IMG/VR virus record: IMGVR_UViG_3300018088_000001
Location: 1-39,768 of that record
Source of the DNA: a virus
Strand: one strand, 5' to 3'
Length of the DNA: 39,768 bases
The notes beneath the pieces were generated by a model that saw only the letters and a program-made list of their open reading frames with translations, was not told the DNA's origin and searched no databases. Each line of letters opens with the position of its first letter. The stretch's first letter is position 1. A program made the translations under genes and the position numbers. Shown here in pieces: positions 38,640 through 39,768 of the stretch.

Positions 38640-39215
38640 TCAGAAGTTATGATCGTCTTCGCCGCTGTCTTCACTCTCAAAGCGGCTGCTGGGCGTGCTC
38701 TCGTCAGCATCGTCCTCACCAGCCTCATACCCGTCCTCGGAGGTCTCGAACCTGGGACCCGTAAAGCCCCCAGCCTCCTTGAACTCCTTCACCTGGACGG
38801 CATTGATGTACGTGGTGATGCCTCCGCCGAAGCCCTCATAGGGCTTGAGGGTCACGTCCAGCACGATCACCGAGCCCCCGCCGAACTCTTTGGTCACGGG
38901 TCGGTTGCGGCTGTCGAAGATCGGCGGCTTGTATTTGGCTGATGAATGAGCGTTGAGGTACTTGATGGACTTGTCCTTCTTGTCCTTCTTGAAGGGGGAC
39001 TTGAACTCGTCCTCATCGAGACCGAACTTAGCCCAAGCATCCTTGTAGATTGCCTCGACCTTCTTCATGTTCTCAAGCGAGTACACCACGCCCGTCTCGA
39101 ACTTCGGCTCGCCGGGCTTCTTGCCGGGCTGCTCGAAGCGGCGGGGGACCCACAGACTGGGGAAGCGAGCAACCCCGGGTGGGAGGATGACGGAAACCTT
39201 TACTTCTTTTGCCAT
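38640..39215 (-). CDS. Single-stranded DNA-binding protein, T7 gp2.5 type, 191 aa
   Basis: An OB-fold like N-terminal part (KVSVILPPGVARFPSLWVPR) is followed by a segment typical of gp2.5 / DUF2815 proteins (ENMKKVEAIYKDAWAKFG, YKPPIFDSRNRPVTKEF, VIVLDVTLKPYEGFGGGIT). The last ~35 residues are strongly acidic and end with Phe (EDDHNF), the tail that in T7 binds polymerase and helicase. It coats lagging-strand DNA and aids recombination. It starts a group with the HTH and endonuclease I genes. Confidence 0.92.
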   Translation of the reverse strand: MAKEVKVSVILPPGVARFPSLWVPRRFEQPGKKPGEPKFETGVVYSLENMKKVEAIYKDAWAKFGLDEDEFKSPFKKDKKDKSIKYLNAHSSAKYKPPIFDSRNRPVTKEFGGGSVIVLDVTLKPYEGFGGGITTYINAVQVKEFKEAGGFTGPRFETSEDGYEAGEDDADESTPSSRFESEDSGEDDHNF

Positions 39216-39218
39216 GAA

Positions 39219-39596
39219 TTAAACAGTTTGCTCCGGTTCAGTCGGGAGGTTGGTGATGTAGTCGATGACGGTCTGGGGAAATCCGAGCCCCTCGTGGGTA
39301 TCGTTAAGGCACGCAAGGTCGCATTGGCATGCCACACCGATACCCAGCTTCTCAGTCAAAAGGCCGGGCAGGAGTCCCGCGTGAAGCTCGTGCTCGTGAC
39401 CCTCTATCACCGATCCATAATAACCACCCGTTATCATGCGTATCTTCTCCCCGAGAAGCTCCGCAGCCACCCCGAGGCAGCAGTGTAAGACCGACCCGTC
39501 CTCCGCATCGACACTACGTAGGCTAAGGATGCCGTGCTTATACGACCCATCCGTCAGAGCGGTGAGCCACTTCTGCTTGAACTCTTTCGTGATCAT
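39219..39596 (-). CDS. Hypothetical protein, 125 aa
   Basis: The ATG at 39596 overlaps the previous stop as ATGA. The protein starts MITKEFKQKWLTALTDGSYKHG, then shows SVLHCCLGVAAELLG and a CQCDLACLNDTHEGLGFPQ segment, a pattern of a small hypothetical family common in phages (often next to replication genes) with no named function. No membrane segment. It lies immediately upstream of the SSB gene. Confidence 0.8.
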   Translation of the reverse strand: MITKEFKQKWLTALTDGSYKHGILSLRSVDAEDGSVLHCCLGVAAELLGEKIRMITGGYYGSVIEGHEHELHAGLLPGLLTEKLGIGVACQCDLACLNDTHEGLGFPQTVIDYITNLPTEPEQTV

Positions 39597-39751
39597 GCGT
39601 CTTGCTCCAGATGTAGGAAACGGCATGGGATGAAGAGGTGCCCGTCGATGTAGAGGTTGCCCCGCCACTCATAGACCACAGGGGTCCCTTGGGTGCTGCA
39701 GTAGCGGGCGGGGGTGTGGGCTGATGTCGGTCTGGCCGGATAGCTGGCCAT
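39593..39751 (-). CDS. Hypothetical protein at window edge, 52 aa or longer
   Basis: The frame from ATG 39751 encodes 52 residues (MASYPARPTSAHTPARYCS, WRGNLYIDGHLFIPC). It is open to the window end, and GTG codons upstream (for example 39763) could extend it. If the window ends are joined, GTG codons across the join follow a GAGGGTGG sequence, giving another start option. Ends as ATGA with the next gene. Function unknown. Confidence 0.55.
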   Translation of the reverse strand: MASYPARPTSAHTPARYCSTQGTPVVYEWRGNLYIDGHLFIPCRFLHLEQDA

Positions 39752-39768
39752 GAGGGCCGCCACGAACA

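Noticed and set aside
1-39768. Temperate phage with integrase and attachment site
   Set aside because: No integrase, excisionase, CI/Cro pair or tRNA-derived attachment site was found; the tandem palindromes alone are not enough to claim lysogeny.

Overview
The window reads as a complete or nearly complete genome of a virulent, short-tailed (podovirus-type) bacteriophage of a GC-rich Gram-negative host. Short tail is inferred from the absence of any tape-measure, sheath or tube gene, together with a portal, adaptor, hub, ejection-type proteins and collar or collagen-like fibres. The host class (for instance an alphaproteobacterium) is a guess from base composition and general phage resemblance. 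No integrase, excisionase or phage RNA polymerase is visible.

Layout. Positions 1-3862 hold a dense minus-strand block of small early-type genes, mostly of unknown function. Its gaps carry repeated stem-loops placed just upstream of ribosome binding sites. Positions 3863-4546 are a gene-free divergent control region with two perfect 23-bp tandem copies of a palindromic site. Positions 4547-28574 form one long plus-strand late block: collar fibre, hub-like protein, a 22-residue-repeat protein, ejection-type proteins (one with an N-terminal lysozyme domain), terminase subunits, an endonuclease VII-type HNH nuclease, portal, scaffold, major capsid protein, adaptor, collagen-like fibre, then a lysis cassette of a COG5526-type endolysin with several tiny membrane or amphipathic proteins. 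A strong bidirectional terminator at 28576-28628 closes this block. Positions 28605-39768 form a second minus-strand block: small accessory genes, an HslV/proteasome-beta-like protein, a zinc-motif protein with a dATP/dGTP diphosphohydrolase-type domain, and a T7-type replication module (5'-3' exonuclease, family A DNA polymerase, primase-helicase, endonuclease I, single-stranded DNA-binding protein).

How it works together. If the ends are joined, both minus-strand blocks become one leftward unit running from the control region near 4 kb, through the window ends, to the 28.6 kb terminator, while the late unit runs rightward to the same terminator. This two-unit circle suggests a circularly permuted or terminally redundant genome cut at an arbitrary point. 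Replication is T7-like; primase-helicase and SSB both end in phenylalanine, as in T7, where these tails dock on the polymerase. Without its own RNA polymerase the phage should depend on host transcription, so the palindromes and stem-loops are the best candidates for timing control. Genes are very tightly packed, with many ATGA or GTGA overlaps and several TTG or GTG starts.
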